Positions 8,914-18,292 of a stretch of DNA of 64,000 nucleotides are shown here, piece by piece (positions within the stretch are counted from its first letter, which is position 1; the number at the start of each line of letters is the position of its first letter). Under the pieces are notes generated by a model. That model was not told where the DNA came from and made no database searches. It saw only the letters and a program-made list of their open reading frames with translations. The position numbers and the translations under genes were made by a program. Origin of the DNA: Ruegeria sp. HKCCD7303 (GTDB taxonomy: Bacteria > Pseudomonadota > Alphaproteobacteria > Rhodobacterales > Rhodobacteraceae); NCBI RefSeq assembly GCF_013111185.1, contig NZ_WVRE01000001.1:957629-1021628 (forward strand). Direction: 5' to 3'.

Positions 8914-9108
8914 ATGGCAACCACAGCTAACATTCATGCGCCGCTCGGAGCAGCTACCATCCTGCACGTGGCGGACGCGTTCTCAAACGTCGTCAAATCT
9001 GTTGCGAAATGGAACGACGCACGCAAAACACGGAACCTTCTGTCGGAGCTCAGCGACGCACAGCTGGAAGACATCGGTCTGACCCGCGAAAGCATCGCAA
9101 ATCTCTGA
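8914..9108 (+). CDS. DUF1127 small protein
   Basis: 64 residues from the ATG at 8914, preceded by AAGGA nine bases upstream; the longer upstream frame has no family resemblance. The C-terminal half is a DUF1127 domain: WNDARKTRNLLSELSDAQLEDIG, ending LTRESIANL, rich in basic and leucine residues. In Rhodobacter sphaeroides a DUF1127 protein (CcaF1) is an RNA-binding protein that affects RNA turnover and stress resistance, and in Agrobacterium DUF1127 proteins affect phosphate and carbon metabolism. This one has a longer N-terminal extension (about 25 residues) than the minimal form. It is transcribed alone, with its own terminator, divergently from hslV. Confidence 0.87.
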   Translation: MATTANIHAPLGAATILHVADAFSNVVKSVAKWNDARKTRNLLSELSDAQLEDIGLTRESIANL

Positions 9109-9136
9109 TCCTTCGTCTGGATTACCGAATTGGAAC

Positions 9137-9168
9137 AGCCGCCCGGAACCCCGAGCGGCTTTTTCTTT
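9137..9168 (+). terminator. Rho-independent terminator of the DUF1127 gene
   Basis: AGCCGC (9137-9142) pairs with GCGGCT (9155-9160) and is followed directly by TTTTTCTTT. It sits 28 bases after the stop codon and just before the convergent Lin0512 gene. Confidence 0.75.
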
Positions 9169-9169
9169 G

Positions 9170-9532
9170 TCAGCTTTGCACGAATTTCCCTGACAAGTCG
9201 GGCAGGAATGCTTCGACCGCTGCGGTCGCAATCACGTGGTGTGTTCCAGCGTCGCTGTCTGCTACGTCCAGACCGCCCTTGACCGCGCGCACTTCGGCGC
9301 GGCCCCGCGGCAGATCGGCAGCAACCAGATCACAATCCACCTGATCGGGCTCTTGGACGCCGATGGTCACGCCGACCCGCATCTGAGAATGATCAATGCC
9401 CAGCTTGGAAAACAATGTGATTGATGAATGATGCAACGCATCCTGCACCGCGCGACGGGCCGCTTTGGTATAGTCCTGACCGTATAGGTCGTTGCCTGTT
9501 CCCATTTCCAGAATAATGCGTTTTTCGGTCAT
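9170..9532 (-). CDS. Lin0512 family protein (second copy)
   Basis: 120 residues. The protein belongs to the small, uncharacterised Lin0512 family: KRIILEMGTGNDLYGQDYTKAA at the start, then the shared core RVGVTIGVQEPDQVDCD and VKGGLDVADS. It is clearly a paralogue of the gene just upstream (same E-G-G-L / DYT / IGVQ-PDQVD / KGGLD order). Its ATG overlaps the stop of that gene by four bases, so the pair is co-translated. No catalytic function is established for the family; I infer only that the two products may form a hetero-oligomer or divide labour. The C-terminus is slightly longer than that of its sister. Confidence 0.82.
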   Translation of the reverse strand: MTEKRIILEMGTGNDLYGQDYTKAARRAVQDALHHSSITLFSKLGIDHSQMRVGVTIGVQEPDQVDCDLVAADLPRGRAEVRAVKGGLDVADSDAGTHHVIATAAVEAFLPDLSGKFVQS

Positions 9533-9879
9533 TGTGCGGGCTCCATATCAAAAGAAACAATCAGTGCGGCATTTGCGATGACCGTATGTCCGTCGCTATG
9601 GGGTTTCTCTATATCCAGCCCGCCTTTTGTGACGGTGATGTTCGGCTGGCCATATGGAAAGACCGCCTTTAGCGCATCAGTGTCCACCTGATCCGGTTGC
9701 TGCACCCCGATTTCGGCATCGATGATCATTGCCTCTTTTGGAAACCCGAACAGTTCGGCCATGTTGACCGAGTTGTGCCACAGCGCATCCTTGATCGCCC
9801 GCAACGACGCCTCTGTATAGTCCATTCGGCGCAGGGATGTACCCATGCCGAATTCTACAAGCACCCGCGTTTTTGCCAT
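9529..9879 (-). CDS. Lin0512 family protein (first copy)
   Basis: 116 residues from the ATG at 9877-9879, with GGAGA about six bases upstream (an upstream in-frame ATG has no site). Sequence marks parallel the neighbouring copy: RVLVEFGMGTSLRRMDYTEASL, then DAEIGVQQPDQVDTDALK and VTKGGLDIEKPHSDG. The two share family-defining positions but differ in many others, so the duplication is old rather than recent. The gene lies just after the trxA terminator, so it is probably transcribed separately or by read-through from the long minus-strand operon. Confidence 0.82.
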   Translation of the reverse strand: MAKTRVLVEFGMGTSLRRMDYTEASLRAIKDALWHNSVNMAELFGFPKEAMIIDAEIGVQQPDQVDTDALKAVFPYGQPNITVTKGGLDIEKPHSDGHTVIANAALIVSFDMEPAQ

Positions 9880-9901
9880 TGGTTTCTCCGATGTTTGCAA
9901 C

Positions 9902-9931
9902 AAAAAAGGCGCCCCGATCTGAGGCGCCTTT
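9902..9931 (-). terminator. Terminator after trxA
   Basis: A 9-bp perfect inverted repeat (AAAGGCGCC / GGCGCCTTT, 9905-9913 and 9923-9931). Read on the minus strand it ends in CCTTTTTTG, a proper T-run, 23 bases after the trxA stop. It closes the long regB-to-trxA block. Confidence 0.8.
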
Positions 9932-9953
9932 GGAACGTTCTGCTAGAACCAGA

Positions 9954-10274
9954 TCAGATGGATTCGTCGATCCAGCTTTGCAGTGCAGCCTTAGGGGCCG
10001 CACCTGCGCGGTTTGAAACAACCTGGCCATCCTTAAAGATGAACAGCGCCGGAATACCGCGCACGCCCATTGCGGCGGCAGAGTTCGGGTTGCTGTCCAC
10101 ATCGACCTTGGCGATTTTCACCTTGTCACCATACTCGGCGGCCAGTTCTTCCAGCGCCGGGCCAATTTGCTTACAGGGACCGCACCATTCTGCCCAGAAG
10201 TCCACGACCACGGGAACGGTCGAGTTTTTGACTTCGGCGTCAAAGGTGTCGTCAGTAACGGCTACGGTCGACAT
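9954..10274 (-). CDS. trxA: Thioredoxin TrxA
   Basis: 106 residues, the normal size for the main cytoplasmic thioredoxin. The redox-active site is WCGPC at residues 30-34, with the cis-proline region [13 protein letters not shown] near residue 75. It keeps cytoplasmic protein cysteines reduced and donates electrons to enzymes such as methionine sulfoxide reductases (msrA and msrB are also in this window) and ribonucleotide reductase. It is the last gene of the minus-strand block, 60 bases after addA, an arrangement seen in related bacteria. A strong hairpin follows. Confidence 0.96.
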   Translation of the reverse strand: MSTVAVTDDTFDAEVKNSTVPVVVDFWAEWCGPCKQIGPALEELAAEYGDKVKIAKVDVDSNPNSAAAMGVRGIPALFIFKDGQVVSNRAGAAPKAALQSWIDESI

Positions 10275-10334
10275 ATTCTGTCTCCTGAATGGGGTAAACT
10301 CGGAAACAGAACGTAGGTGTCGCGCCGGGTAAGG

Positions 10335-13300
10335 TCAAGGTATCCGGGTTCGGGTCAGTGCATCCGTCACAAGATCGTGTGGCAACCACATGAGGTTTGC
10401 TGTCCGGGTCCACAAAATAGCGGTTCGGATGTTCCGGCCGGGGTAGATCTGAGCAAGCGCCTGCGCATAAGCCCCCATTTGACGTAACAGGCCCTCAGGG
10501 CAGTCTTCAACGCGAATTGGAACAGTTACATTTGTTTTGAAGTCAATCACTTGTACGTCCGTATCCGAAACGATGAGCCGGTCGATGACCCCATGCATAC
10601 GCTGCCCATTCAAATCTGCGGTTACTGGAACTTCGGCCAGAGTTTCAGGTGCAAAAATATTCCTTAGCGATTCTGCCGTCAGAACCTGGGTGGCTTCGGC
10701 CAAAAGCTCTTGCCGGTCTGTGTCTTGCATATCCGGTAGAAGCCGTGCGCAAAGTTCGGGCCAAATCTCCGGTTCAGCTATCGGCAAGTGCTCCAGCAAC
10801 AGGTGAATACGTGTTCCACGCAGTTTCGCAGCGTCTTCATCCAAACCAGCTTCACCGGGTAGCGCTTTGACCCCCCCCAGATCCGAAGGGCTGAGCGTAC
10901 TTGTGGGTTCAATGGGGTCAGGTGCCGGATGCAGAAATATGTCTGGTAACTCGGATCGTTCAGTCGTCATTTGCGGTTGATCGACCAAAGGCAGCGCATC
11001 CCAATCCCCATGAGACAGTCGGCGAATGTCGGAACCCGGCAGCTGCGCGGCTCCGGCCCTCTCCATCGCGGCCTCGACCATTTGATACCAGCTGTTGCCG
11101 TCTTTCCCCAATTCGCCGGCTGCGGCCACGATCAACCGCTTTTCGGCCCGTGTTAGAGCCACATATAGCAGCCGGAGCCGTTCATCTTCCTCACGCGCAC
11201 GCGCCTGTTCCCGCGCCTGTGCGATCAGTTTGGGCGATGCATCTGCCGACACTTTCCACAGCGGAATGCCTTCGGTCACCATGATCTCGGCATCGCGCGG
11301 TGCTTGGCGTTTGGCGGTATCCGGCAGGATCACGATTGGAGCCTCAAGTCCTTTTGAGCCATGCACGGTCATCACCCGGATCATGTTGCCCACACCGCTC
11401 ATCTGCCGTTTGATTTCCAGATCGTCGGTCTGCATCCAGACCAAAAACCCAGTCAAGCTGGGGATATCGGTGCGCTCATAGGCCAACGCCTGGGACAACA
11501 AGGCGTTGATGCCGTCTTCAGCTTCGGCCCCCAGACGGCCTAGCAATTTGCGCCGCCCGTCATGGCGGGTCAGAATGCGCTCGATCAGGTCATAGGGGCG
11601 CAAAAAGTCGATCTGACTGCGCAAATCGTTCAAAATGGCAAGCGTTTCGGGAAACTCCTCAGCCCGGTTGCGCAGCGCGGCCCAGAGGAATTGCTCCTTT
11701 CGCCGGTGCGCCAGATCGAAAAGCTGTTGTTCAGACCATCCGAACAAAGGGGATTTCAGAACCGTTGCCAGCGACAGGCTGTCTTCGGGCGTGGCCAGAA
11801 AGCTCAGCAACGCGGCGAGGTCTTTGACCGCCAGTTCAGCACCCACCTTAAGCCGGTCGGCCCCGGCGATGGGCAGACCGGCGGATTTGCAGGCGCGGAT
11901 GATTTCGGCAAAAAGATCCGAGCGGCGCTGTACGAGGATCAGGAAATCCCCCGGCTTCACCTTTCGCCTTTCGAACTTGCCGTTCTTGCCATCTTCAGGG
12001 ATCGTTTCACCCCGTTCGATCATGGCCTTGATCGACTGTGCAACCTGTTCGGCCAGAATGACAGTATGGTGCCGCGCGCCAGGGCGATCCACCGGATCGG
12101 TCCAGTCGCCCTCCTCGGCCTCTTCGACCTTCTCCACAACTGGCCAAAGATCAACCCGGCCCGGCAGGTCAGCTTTGAAAGCACGGTGCTGGCTGTCCTT
12201 GTGAAACCCTGCCTCGATCCGGTTTTCAAATAGAATATCGACCAAGGACAGGATCGCGCTGGAGGAGCGGAACGAATATTCCAGCGTCATATCCCACAGT
12301 TTAGAGTCTGATTCAGCCAGTTTCCGGCCAAACTCTTCCTGCATTCTGTCAAACGCCTGCGGGTCTGCGCCCTGAAAGGAATAGATCGACTGTTTCTTGT
12401 CGCCCACGACAAAAATCGTGCGTTCAACCCCGGATCGGGCCCCTTCCCCACTGGTGAATTCCTGAGCCAGTTTTTCGACCACGTCCCATTGGTCTGGGCT
12501 GGTGTCTTGTGCTTCGTCCACCAGAATATGGTCGATGCCGCCGTCCAAGCGATACAGAACCCATTCGGCCACCGCCGGGTCATTCAGCACTTTCCGCGCG
12601 CGCAGGATGAGGTCATCGAAATCCAGCCAGCCCCGCAACTGCTTGCGCCGTTCGTACTCTGGCAGGTAGGCTGCGGCAAAGCGGTGCAGGACAGCGGTTT
12701 TTTGGGCCGCGACCAAGGCTAGACGCTGTTCGCGCGCGGCCTCGACCCGCAGCATGAAGGATTCCAATTGCGGCATCCGGTCGGCCAGTTCGCCCTCACG
12801 CAGGGGTTTGGTCGGAAACCCATTGATCTTGGCGGTGAAAGGCTCTTTTGCGCCTTTTCCGGTCAGCAACACGCCTTCCAGAATAGGCAGATATGCCAAT
12901 CGGGTCTCAGTGAACCCGGCCAGCTTCGCCGCTGCCTTGCCATCGTTGACGCCGCTTTCTGTCAATGCGGGCAGCATGGACTGGATCAACTCGACTTCGC
13001 CGCCCAGAAACACCCGCTCGGCCAGGGCCGTTTCGTCAAAGCCTTCCGGCAGATCGAACCGTTTCAACAGATCGGACCAGCCCAATGGCTGGGCAAACAG
13101 ACTGCGCCTGTGCGTGATCGCAGCTGTCAATTTTTCAAAGCCCGTATCGGTCACGAACCGCGCCACATCTTCAATCAGCCCGGCTTGCGGACCTTCTGCG
13201 AAATCCTCGACGATCTCTTCCCGCAACAGGGCGGCTGCACGGTCTTCCATTTCGGAGAACTGAGGGCTGACCCCGGCCTCCAGCGGGAAGCGCCGCAGCA

Positions 13301-13691
13301 ACGAGGCGCAGAACGAGTGAATGGTCTGGATTTTCAAACCGCCCGGCGTTTCGATGGCGCGGGCAAACAAAGTGCGTGCTTGCGCCAATCTGTCCGAGTC
13401 GATGTCGCCGGGCACGCCCAGATCAGTCAATTGTTCCAACAGAGGAGCATTATTCAGCATTGCCCACTCGCCAAGGCGCTTGAACAATCTGTTCTGCATC
13501 TCGCTTGCTGCCGCCTTGGTATAGGTCAGGCACAAGATGTGTTGAGGTTGAACCCCACCCAACAGCAACCGCGCCACGCGGTCGGTCAGAACCCGCGTTT
13601 TGCCGGACCCCGCGTTGGCCGCTAGCCAGGTCGAGGCGTCGGGGCGCGCGGCCTGCACTTGCCGTTCGGTTGCATCGTTGCGCGGGCTCAT
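10335..13691 (-). CDS. addA: AddA, helicase-nuclease subunit of AddAB (double-strand break repair)
   Basis: 1118 residues. AddA is the UvrD-like helicase and one of two nucleases of AddAB, the alphaproteobacterial counterpart of RecBCD, which resects double-strand breaks for RecA loading. Walker A is ANAGSGKT at residues 25-32; helicase motif II appears as ILVDEAQDTSPDQW near residue 395, followed by VGDKKQSIYSFQGA (motif III) and VHGSKGLEAPIVIL and LLYVALTRAEKRL (motifs V and VI). The C-terminal PDDEXK nuclease contains GVIDRLIVSDTDVQVIDFKTN. The ATG overlaps the addB stop by four bases. Complete and apparently intact. Confidence 0.95.
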   Translation of the reverse strand: MSPRNDATERQVQAARPDASTWLAANAGSGKTRVLTDRVARLLLGGVQPQHILCLTYTKAAASEMQNRLFKRLGEWAMLNNAPLLEQLTDLGVPGDIDSDRLAQARTLFARAIETPGGLKIQTIHSFCASLLRRFPLEAGVSPQFSEMEDRAAALLREEIVEDFAEGPQAGLIEDVARFVTDTGFEKLTAAITHRRSLFAQPLGWSDLLKRFDLPEGFDETALAERVFLGGEVELIQSMLPALTESGVNDGKAAAKLAGFTETRLAYLPILEGVLLTGKGAKEPFTAKINGFPTKPLREGELADRMPQLESFMLRVEAAREQRLALVAAQKTAVLHRFAAAYLPEYERRKQLRGWLDFDDLILRARKVLNDPAVAEWVLYRLDGGIDHILVDEAQDTSPDQWDVVEKLAQEFTSGEGARSGVERTIFVVGDKKQSIYSFQGADPQAFDRMQEEFGRKLAESDSKLWDMTLEYSFRSSSAILSLVDILFENRIEAGFHKDSQHRAFKADLPGRVDLWPVVEKVEEAEEGDWTDPVDRPGARHHTVILAEQVAQSIKAMIERGETIPEDGKNGKFERRKVKPGDFLILVQRRSDLFAEIIRACKSAGLPIAGADRLKVGAELAVKDLAALLSFLATPEDSLSLATVLKSPLFGWSEQQLFDLAHRRKEQFLWAALRNRAEEFPETLAILNDLRSQIDFLRPYDLIERILTRHDGRRKLLGRLGAEAEDGINALLSQALAYERTDIPSLTGFLVWMQTDDLEIKRQMSGVGNMIRVMTVHGSKGLEAPIVILPDTAKRQAPRDAEIMVTEGIPLWKVSADASPKLIAQAREQARAREEDERLRLLYVALTRAEKRLIVAAAGELGKDGNSWYQMVEAAMERAGAAQLPGSDIRRLSHGDWDALPLVDQPQMTTERSELPDIFLHPAPDPIEPTSTLSPSDLGGVKALPGEAGLDEDAAKLRGTRIHLLLEHLPIAEPEIWPELCARLLPDMQDTDRQELLAEATQVLTAESLRNIFAPETLAEVPVTADLNGQRMHGVIDRLIVSDTDVQVIDFKTNVTVPIRVEDCPEGLLRQMGAYAQALAQIYPGRNIRTAILWTRTANLMWLPHDLVTDALTRTRIP

Positions 13692-16612
13692 TTCAGGTCC
13701 TCGGGGCAGGTTTCAGCAGTACGGTCCCATTCGCCGAACCGCGCCAGATGATCATAGTCACCGATATCCGTATCCTTGTGCAGCATCCGACGGGATGAAA
13801 ACCCCTGATCAGGCTCTAAATAAGCCAAAATTAGCTCTTTCAGCTCAGCAATAACTTTATCGGTCGGCTCTTTGACCAAGGGTGCGGAGACCTCTTTGTA
13901 ACTGCCGCCCATGCCGATGAAGATGGCTTCGGCTACATCAATTGGGTCAATGCCTTCAATCCCGCCCTGCTCAGCCATGGCCGCCTCGATCAACAGTTGT
14001 TTGTCGAATTTGGATTGCTGACTTTCCGTGGGCGGCGCGCCGGTTTTGTAATCGATGATCCGCAACGCGCCCCGGCCATTGTGATCGATCCGGTCCGCAC
14101 GTCCGACTATGGTAAAATCCACTGGATCCAGCACCAGCTTCATGGCCGCCTCAAACGCAATTGGCCCGCCGTCACCTCGGCGCGTTAGTTCAGCGCCTAG
14201 GAAGTCATCCGCGATCCGTTCCAACCGAGCCAGCCAGAGTTTGCGGGCGGTAGGCCAGGCTACATGCTGTTCCAGAAGGCTGTGCGCCCGTTTCAGGAAA
14301 TTCTCACGTGTCAGCAAAGCGCTATCGAGAACGCTGTCTTTAACGAAATGCTCAAGGATTTCATGGATCACGATCCCACGCAGCAAGGCGTCAGGGGCCT
14401 GAACAAGCGGATCGAGTGGTTTCAGGCGCAGCACGTGTTTGGCATAAATCGCGTATGGATCGCGGATCAGCCGCTTGATTTCGGTCACAGACAGGCGTCG
14501 CGGGCGCGCGGCGGCGGGTGGCCGTGGCGAGGGGCGAGACGCGGGTTCAATGCGCGGCGCTTCTTCCAAAGCTTCTGACCAGTTCAGCCAGTGCTGACCA
14601 CGCGCACGCATTCCTTCCAGAGCGTTGCGACCACCCTGCTCCGGCAACCCTTGCAACAGGTTTGTCAGCCGGTTCAACCACCGTGACGGCACCGTTTCCG
14701 CGTCATCCGAGCGGATCGCGCGGGTAAGCCAGACCTCGGGCGCGCCGATGGCTTGTTGGAAATCATGCGCCGACAGACCGATCCGGCGTTCAGGCAGCAG
14801 CAATCCGGCCTTGTCGCGCATCTGACGGTTGAGCCACGGATCTGGCGTCGGGGCCTCGGGCCAGCTTCCTTCATTCAGCCCGCCCAGAATCAGCAGGTCG
14901 GCACCCTGCACCCGCGCCTCAAGCGTACCCCAGATCATGATATGCGGGTGCGGGGCGTCGCGATCACGAACCTCTTCGCTGGCCAAAAGCGCGCCCAGAA
15001 GATCGGCAAAATCATGGGCCGTCATCAGGCCACCATGCTGCGCTTCATCTTTGAGAGAGTTCACAACCGCCAGCGCCTTTTGACCTGCGTTTTTGTCCCA
15101 AAGCGTGCCGGTTACACCTGTACTACCAGACGAGATCGCTTCGGCCAGTGTTGTCAGTCGGTCTACCCAGTCGGACAGATGCAGCTCGCCGCTGATGTGC
15201 TGGTCGCAAAAGTGATGTACGACCCATTTGACCCAGCTTTCCGGCGCTTCTTTGCGGATCGCAAATGCCGTCAGGCTGATACTGTCGGGGAATGGCGGGC
15301 CATGGTGGCGAAGGTCCAGTTCCAGATCACGGGTATGCAATAGATGAGCGCCGCGCTCACCCCCGTCATGGCACAGCGGGTGTTTCAGCAGCGTCAGCAA
15401 CGCCTCGCCTTCAAGGCGGCGCGTGAACAGGTTGGCCACATGGCGCAGAAAACGACCGGGCGGTGAGAGTTGCAGAGGCAAGCCCGCACTGTCATCCGGC
15501 AGGATATTCCACCGATCCAGTGCGGCGCTGACCTGACGGGTCAACATGCGATCCGGCGTGATCAAAGCGGCGGTTTGTCCGGTTTCAGCAGCTTGTCGCA
15601 AGCGCAAGGCGATGGCCAAAGCCTCGGCTCTGGGCGATTGCGCCTCGACCAGGGTCAGGTCCTTGGTTGCGGCCCCCAAATCGGTAAGTTTTGGCCCTTC
15701 GGTCATCCAGGCGTCTGTTACCGGCGCTGGGCGCAAAGCAAGTGAAACCAAACGGTTGCGAGCAGGAGAGGGGGAGGACAGATCAGTCCATACTGCAATT
15801 TGATCAGGCACTAGTTCCAACGCGCGCATAAGTTTGCGGAACCGGTATTGTGGGTGATCTTCCGACGTCAGCGCGTCGTCCAGCCCCTGCCATACATGAT
15901 CGGGTTGGTCGAAATCATAGCCCGGCAGAACCAGCGCCCCTTGTGGCAGACGCGCGATGGCCTCCATCAACATAAGCGTTGTTCCGCGCGACCCGGTGGA
16001 GCCCGCCAGAATGACCGGATGGTGCGGAGGATTCTCCTGCCAACGCGCGATCAGGTTTTCGACAACGCGGCGCTGGCGAGCTTGCGCATCCATCGCCTCT
16101 GCACTGGTGTCAATGAAGTGATCCGCAATGCTGATGAAAGCCTGCGCTCGTGCCCAATGCCCCGACATGTCGCTGACATCCAACTGCCGAATGGCCTCGG
16201 GCGACACACCTTCACCCTGCATTTCATCAATGAGCGCCGCCAAACTGTCAGAGAGGTCGAAGACCGAAGAGCGCGCCGCTAAATCCGGTTGCTGTTCCAG
16301 CAGTTTGGCCACCAACTGCGTGAGTTCCAGACGTCGCCGCAGGGCGGGGGCGGCCGGGGGAATCTGCGCCAGATCAACACTTTCCCCCAAATCGGTGACC
16401 AGCGACAGACGTGGCAGCAGGCACGGTGGACCTTGATTGAACAAATCGCGGACGCGCCGTTCCATACGCCGCGTATTCAGCACCAGCTCCACCCGCGCCA
16501 AGGCTTCCGGCGGGCCAGAGCAGCGTTGCCGCAGGCCATCGACCAATGCTTTTGGGAAATCCGTGCCGGGTGGCACAGCAAAGACGCGGGGCAGGGCGCT
16601 GGGTTCAAACAA
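13688..16612 (-). CDS. addB: AddB, second subunit of AddAB
   Basis: About 974 residues from a TTG at 16610-16612 (product begins FEPSALPRVFAVPPG, where the family begins). An ATG at 16688-16690 would extend it by 26 residues but lies deep inside murU. AddB of the alphaproteobacterial type is an inactivated helicase with a C-terminal PDDEXK nuclease; here RADRIDHNGRGALRIIDYKTG near residue 860 supplies the nuclease aspartates and lysine. An intact Walker A is not obvious, as expected. A GAAGG lies 11 bases before the TTG. The start overlaps the murU stop by eight bases and its stop overlaps addA by four, so AddB and AddA are made together. Confidence 0.9.
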   Translation of the reverse strand: MFEPSALPRVFAVPPGTDFPKALVDGLRQRCSGPPEALARVELVLNTRRMERRVRDLFNQGPPCLLPRLSLVTDLGESVDLAQIPPAAPALRRRLELTQLVAKLLEQQPDLAARSSVFDLSDSLAALIDEMQGEGVSPEAIRQLDVSDMSGHWARAQAFISIADHFIDTSAEAMDAQARQRRVVENLIARWQENPPHHPVILAGSTGSRGTTLMLMEAIARLPQGALVLPGYDFDQPDHVWQGLDDALTSEDHPQYRFRKLMRALELVPDQIAVWTDLSSPSPARNRLVSLALRPAPVTDAWMTEGPKLTDLGAATKDLTLVEAQSPRAEALAIALRLRQAAETGQTAALITPDRMLTRQVSAALDRWNILPDDSAGLPLQLSPPGRFLRHVANLFTRRLEGEALLTLLKHPLCHDGGERGAHLLHTRDLELDLRHHGPPFPDSISLTAFAIRKEAPESWVKWVVHHFCDQHISGELHLSDWVDRLTTLAEAISSGSTGVTGTLWDKNAGQKALAVVNSLKDEAQHGGLMTAHDFADLLGALLASEEVRDRDAPHPHIMIWGTLEARVQGADLLILGGLNEGSWPEAPTPDPWLNRQMRDKAGLLLPERRIGLSAHDFQQAIGAPEVWLTRAIRSDDAETVPSRWLNRLTNLLQGLPEQGGRNALEGMRARGQHWLNWSEALEEAPRIEPASRPSPRPPAAARPRRLSVTEIKRLIRDPYAIYAKHVLRLKPLDPLVQAPDALLRGIVIHEILEHFVKDSVLDSALLTRENFLKRAHSLLEQHVAWPTARKLWLARLERIADDFLGAELTRRGDGGPIAFEAAMKLVLDPVDFTIVGRADRIDHNGRGALRIIDYKTGAPPTESQQSKFDKQLLIEAAMAEQGGIEGIDPIDVAEAIFIGMGGSYKEVSAPLVKEPTDKVIAELKELILAYLEPDQGFSSRRMLHKDTDIGDYDHLARFGEWDRTAETCPEDLK

Positions 16613-17291
16613 CAGCCAACAGACCTTCGGCCAGGGCGATACCCTCGGGTCGTCCAACATCACACCAACGCCCCGGATACTCGGCTGCAAACAGGCGGCC
16701 TTGATCTTGCATCTGGTTCCAAAGCAGGTTCAGCGAAAAAGCGGGTTGCGCAAACCTTTGTAATCCATCCGTTTTGACAATTTGCGCCCCCCCATAGACC
16801 AAACCGGGACCGCGTGTGATGCGACCGTCCGCGTCGACCGAGAAATCTCCGTCCCCCGTGTGACCAATGGTTTGGGCGATTGGAATACACATCAAAAGCG
16901 CATCCATACGAGTCGGATCCCACGCTTTTTGCAACAGGGTCAGAGGGTTTGGGCCCGACCAGATGGCATCGGTGTTCAGCGTGAAAACGGGGTCGGTGCC
17001 CAACAAGGGTAGGGCGGCCCTTAATCCGCCGCCGGTTTCCAGAATCTCTGGTTCTTCGCGTGAGATCATTACCCCTTTGGGGTTGAGATGCGCATACAGC
17101 TGATCGGCGTGGTAATGCACGTTCGCCACGATGCGCACAGGGTTAAGTTCGTGCGCAAGATCCAGCGCGTGATCAATCAGAGGGCGCCCGGACACATTAA
17201 TCAACGGCTTGGGACGGTCCTTGGTCAAAGCGCCCATGCGCGTGCCAAACCCTGCTGCAAACAGCATCACGCCAAAGGGTGAACCGGTCAT
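16605..17291 (-). CDS. murU: MurU-like N-acetylmuramate-1-phosphate uridylyltransferase
   Basis: 228 residues. The start MLFAAGFGTRMGALTKDRPKP is the signature of sugar-phosphate nucleotidyltransferases (GxGTRM then PKP). Length and the genetic pairing with an AmgK-like kinase point to MurU, which makes UDP-MurNAc from MurNAc-1-phosphate in the peptidoglycan recycling shortcut found in Pseudomonas and many alphaproteobacteria. Other marks: EPEILETGGGLRAALPLLG and FTLNTDAIW (Mg-binding Asp). The ATG overlaps the kinase stop by four bases. The substrate is inferred from context; a related hexose-phosphate activity is possible. Confidence 0.87.
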   Translation of the reverse strand: MTGSPFGVMLFAAGFGTRMGALTKDRPKPLINVSGRPLIDHALDLAHELNPVRIVANVHYHADQLYAHLNPKGVMISREEPEILETGGGLRAALPLLGTDPVFTLNTDAIWSGPNPLTLLQKAWDPTRMDALLMCIPIAQTIGHTGDGDFSVDADGRITRGPGLVYGGAQIVKTDGLQRFAQPAFSLNLLWNQMQDQGRLFAAEYPGRWCDVGRPEGIALAEGLLAVV

Positions 17292-18292
17292 TGCACCCTC
17301 AGCTTGTTCAGGTTTTCAGGGGATGGGCTGGGCAAAGCCTCGTGCAGCAACGGTGCGATCGACACCAGGGCCGGATGATCCAGATCGCGCATCAGATGAT
17401 CCCAGACCGCTGGTATCATGTCCACGTAGTGCGGTTTGCCAAAGTCCGTGGCAAGGCGTGCGAACACACCTAAAATGCGCAGGTTCCGTTGTGCGCCCAG
17501 CACACTGTAGGCCGTGCGAAAATCGTGATCGTCCATGCCAGAGGCCGCAATATACCGATTGATCATCTGCATTTCGACCCCGGGAGAGACCTTGCGGCGA
17601 ATGTCCTGCAGCAGTGAGACCAGATCGTAGGCGGGATGGGCCAGAACGGCTGATTGGAAGTCCAGCAGGCCAACGCGTTTTAGCCCGTCGCGATCCGGGA
17701 GCCAAATCAGATTTTCCGCGTGATAGTCCCTGAGCGCGACCACTTTCGCACCTGATGTTTCGCGGTGCAGAACATCCGCGAAACGGTGTTCAAACCGGCT
17801 TAGTGCACGTGCGTCGTAAGACCCCAATATTCCGGCCGCGTAACTTGTAAAGGCCAGCGTGCACAGTTCGGTCATCAGCGGCGGGTCAAAGGATGTCAAA
17901 GACAAAGACGGCGCTTGATGCAGGTGCAGCAAAACGTCTGTTGCCGCTTCATACAAAACACGTTCCTTCGAAGGATCCTTTGCCAGCACCCGGCTAAAAA
18001 GATCGTCACCCAGATCTTCCAGCAACAGAAAGCCGTATTGCGCATCTTCTGCGTAGATCTCAGGTGCGCTCAGGCCAACCGAACGCAGGTAATTCCCGAT
18101 GCGCACAAAGTCCTCGACATCCTCGCATTTTTCAGGTGGTGCATCCATCAAAACAGCCGTGTGCCCACTGGCCTGGTCGGTCAGCCGTTCGTAGCGGCGG
18201 TCCGAAGCGTCGCCCGCCAGCGGTGCACGGGTGGCGTTGGCCCACTGGGTTTGAGCAATCAGGGCTTCGGCGAGGACCGTCCTGTTTGTCAT
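17288..18292 (-). CDS. amgK: AmgK-like anomeric MurNAc/GlcNAc kinase (APH family)
   Basis: 334 residues from the ATG at 18290-18292, which overlaps the tsaE stop (ATGA). The protein has the aminoglycoside-phosphotransferase/choline-kinase fold. Brenner's motif is seen as LRDYHAENLIWLP (the catalytic Asp and the metal Asn), followed by GLLDFQSAVLAHPAYDLVSLLQD, with the DFG-like Asp; the N-terminal nucleotide region includes APLAGDASDRRYERL. Its position directly before a MurU-like gene is the arrangement of the known MurNAc salvage pathway, where AmgK phosphorylates the anomeric position. The family resemblance is certain; the substrate is inferred from the neighbour. Confidence 0.87.
   Translation of the reverse strand: MTNRTVLAEALIAQTQWANATRAPLAGDASDRRYERLTDQASGHTAVLMDAPPEKCEDVEDFVRIGNYLRSVGLSAPEIYAEDAQYGFLLLEDLGDDLFSRVLAKDPSKERVLYEAATDVLLHLHQAPSLSLTSFDPPLMTELCTLAFTSYAAGILGSYDARALSRFEHRFADVLHRETSGAKVVALRDYHAENLIWLPDRDGLKRVGLLDFQSAVLAHPAYDLVSLLQDIRRKVSPGVEMQMINRYIAASGMDDHDFRTAYSVLGAQRNLRILGVFARLATDFGKPHYVDMIPAVWDHLMRDLDHPALVSIAPLLHEALPSPSPENLNKLRVQ

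Noticed and set aside
12768..13625. A 285-codon plus-strand frame opposite addA
   Set aside because: Glutamine/arginine-rich shadow of the addA codon pattern; no domain.
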